A stretch of DNA of 5,291 bases from Candidatus Sumerlaeota bacterium. Its GTDB lineage: Bacteria > Sumerlaeota > T1SED10-198M. Numbering within the stretch: the stretch's first letter is position 1; every line of letters starts with the position of its first letter. Location of the stretch: NCBI GenBank assembly GCA_003554345.1, contig PWGE01000079.1:1-5291 (forward strand). Direction: 5' to 3'. Shown here piece by piece: positions 5,071-5,291 of this stretch. The notes below the pieces were generated by a model. It did not search any database. It was not told the DNA's origin and saw only the letters and a program-made list of their open reading frames with translations. Made by a program: the position numbers and the translations under genes.

Positions 5071-5291
5071 TTATTCGTTATCGAAAACGTTGAGGTCCTT
5101 GATATTGATTTCTTCAGAAGATTCAGGAAAGGCTAATACGTCTTTGGCTTCCTCTTCTTCTGACTTTTCTTCTTCTGTTCCACCTCCCAGCACTTTCCTG
5201 ACATCAATTTTAATTTTTGCTTTGCGGTAAACAGGGAAGCCTGTTCCAGCCGGTATCAGTCGACCGATAATGATGTTTTCTTTCAGTCCCA
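5071..5291 (-). CDS. rpoC: RNA polymerase beta' subunit, C-terminal end (5' part outside window)
   Basis: The last 72 codons of rpoC, on the - strand, end with TAA at 5073-5071. The beginning of the gene lies beyond the right edge. The translation opens with [17 protein letters not shown], the nearly invariant motif near the C-terminus of bacterial beta' that helps form the polymerase active-centre region. A variable tail follows that is strongly acidic ([10 protein letters not shown], then the terminal D-L-N-V-F-D-N-E). This tail is lineage-specific and should help place the organism. The stop is followed almost at once by a strong terminator, so rpoC ends its transcription unit here and is not continued by rpsL-rpsG as in many bacteria. 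Confidence 0.96.
   Translation of the reverse strand, partial: GLKENIIIGRLIPAGTGFPVYRKAKIKIDVRKVLGGGTEEEKSEEEEAKDVLAFPESSEEINIKDLNVFDNE

Noticed and set aside
4908-5093. 61-codon open frame on the + strand
   Set aside because: It runs through the 14-bp terminator hairpin and into antisense rpoC. It has no SD site at proper spacing and no recognisable similarity.

Overview
The window reads as a compact carbohydrate-metabolism and PTS operon on the + strand that runs convergently into the 3' end of rpoC on the - strand. Coding density, Shine-Dalgarno sites, overlapping genes and the rpoC tail all indicate a bacterium, moderately AT-rich by eye. A GH57 glucanotransferase-type enzyme, an HPr with the regulatory serine, and an enzyme I with no sugar permease alongside would fit an anaerobic spirochaete. 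That placement is an inference from gene content, not a proof, and other anaerobic phyla with GH57 enzymes cannot be excluded.

Layout. Positions 1-1301 hold the C-terminal part of a GH57 alpha-amylase / 4-alpha-glucanotransferase, whose catalytic N-terminus lies before the window. ptsH (HPr) follows after 6 nt at 1308-1604. A stretch of about 275 nt comes next, holding a doubtful 87-residue hydrophobic ORF (1620-1883) and, overlapping it, a possible promoter with a dyad. ptsI (enzyme I) lies at 1880-3706 and starts with GTG. A ROK-family sugar kinase, probably glucokinase, lies at 3673-4641 and overlaps ptsI by 34 nt. About 430 nt of non-coding DNA (4642-5070) separates it from rpoC. This gap holds an inverted repeat at the kinase 3' end, a promoter-like site, and a strong 14-bp hairpin terminator just past the rpoC stop. 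The rpoC C-terminus occupies 5071-5291 on the - strand.

How the genes may work together (inference). The GH57 enzyme would remodel glycogen or maltodextrins, and the ROK kinase would phosphorylate free glucose with ATP. HPr and enzyme I form the general PEP-dependent phosphorelay. No EIIA/B/C is present in the window, so the relay may serve a regulatory purpose, or feed permeases encoded elsewhere.

No CRISPR array, insertion sequence, tRNA or rRNA was recognised. The main genes belong to known families. The points most worth a second look are an Asp-to-Cys change in a conserved GH57 motif, the promoter/dyad before ptsI, the ptsI/kinase overlap, and a possible short transcript in the convergent gap.
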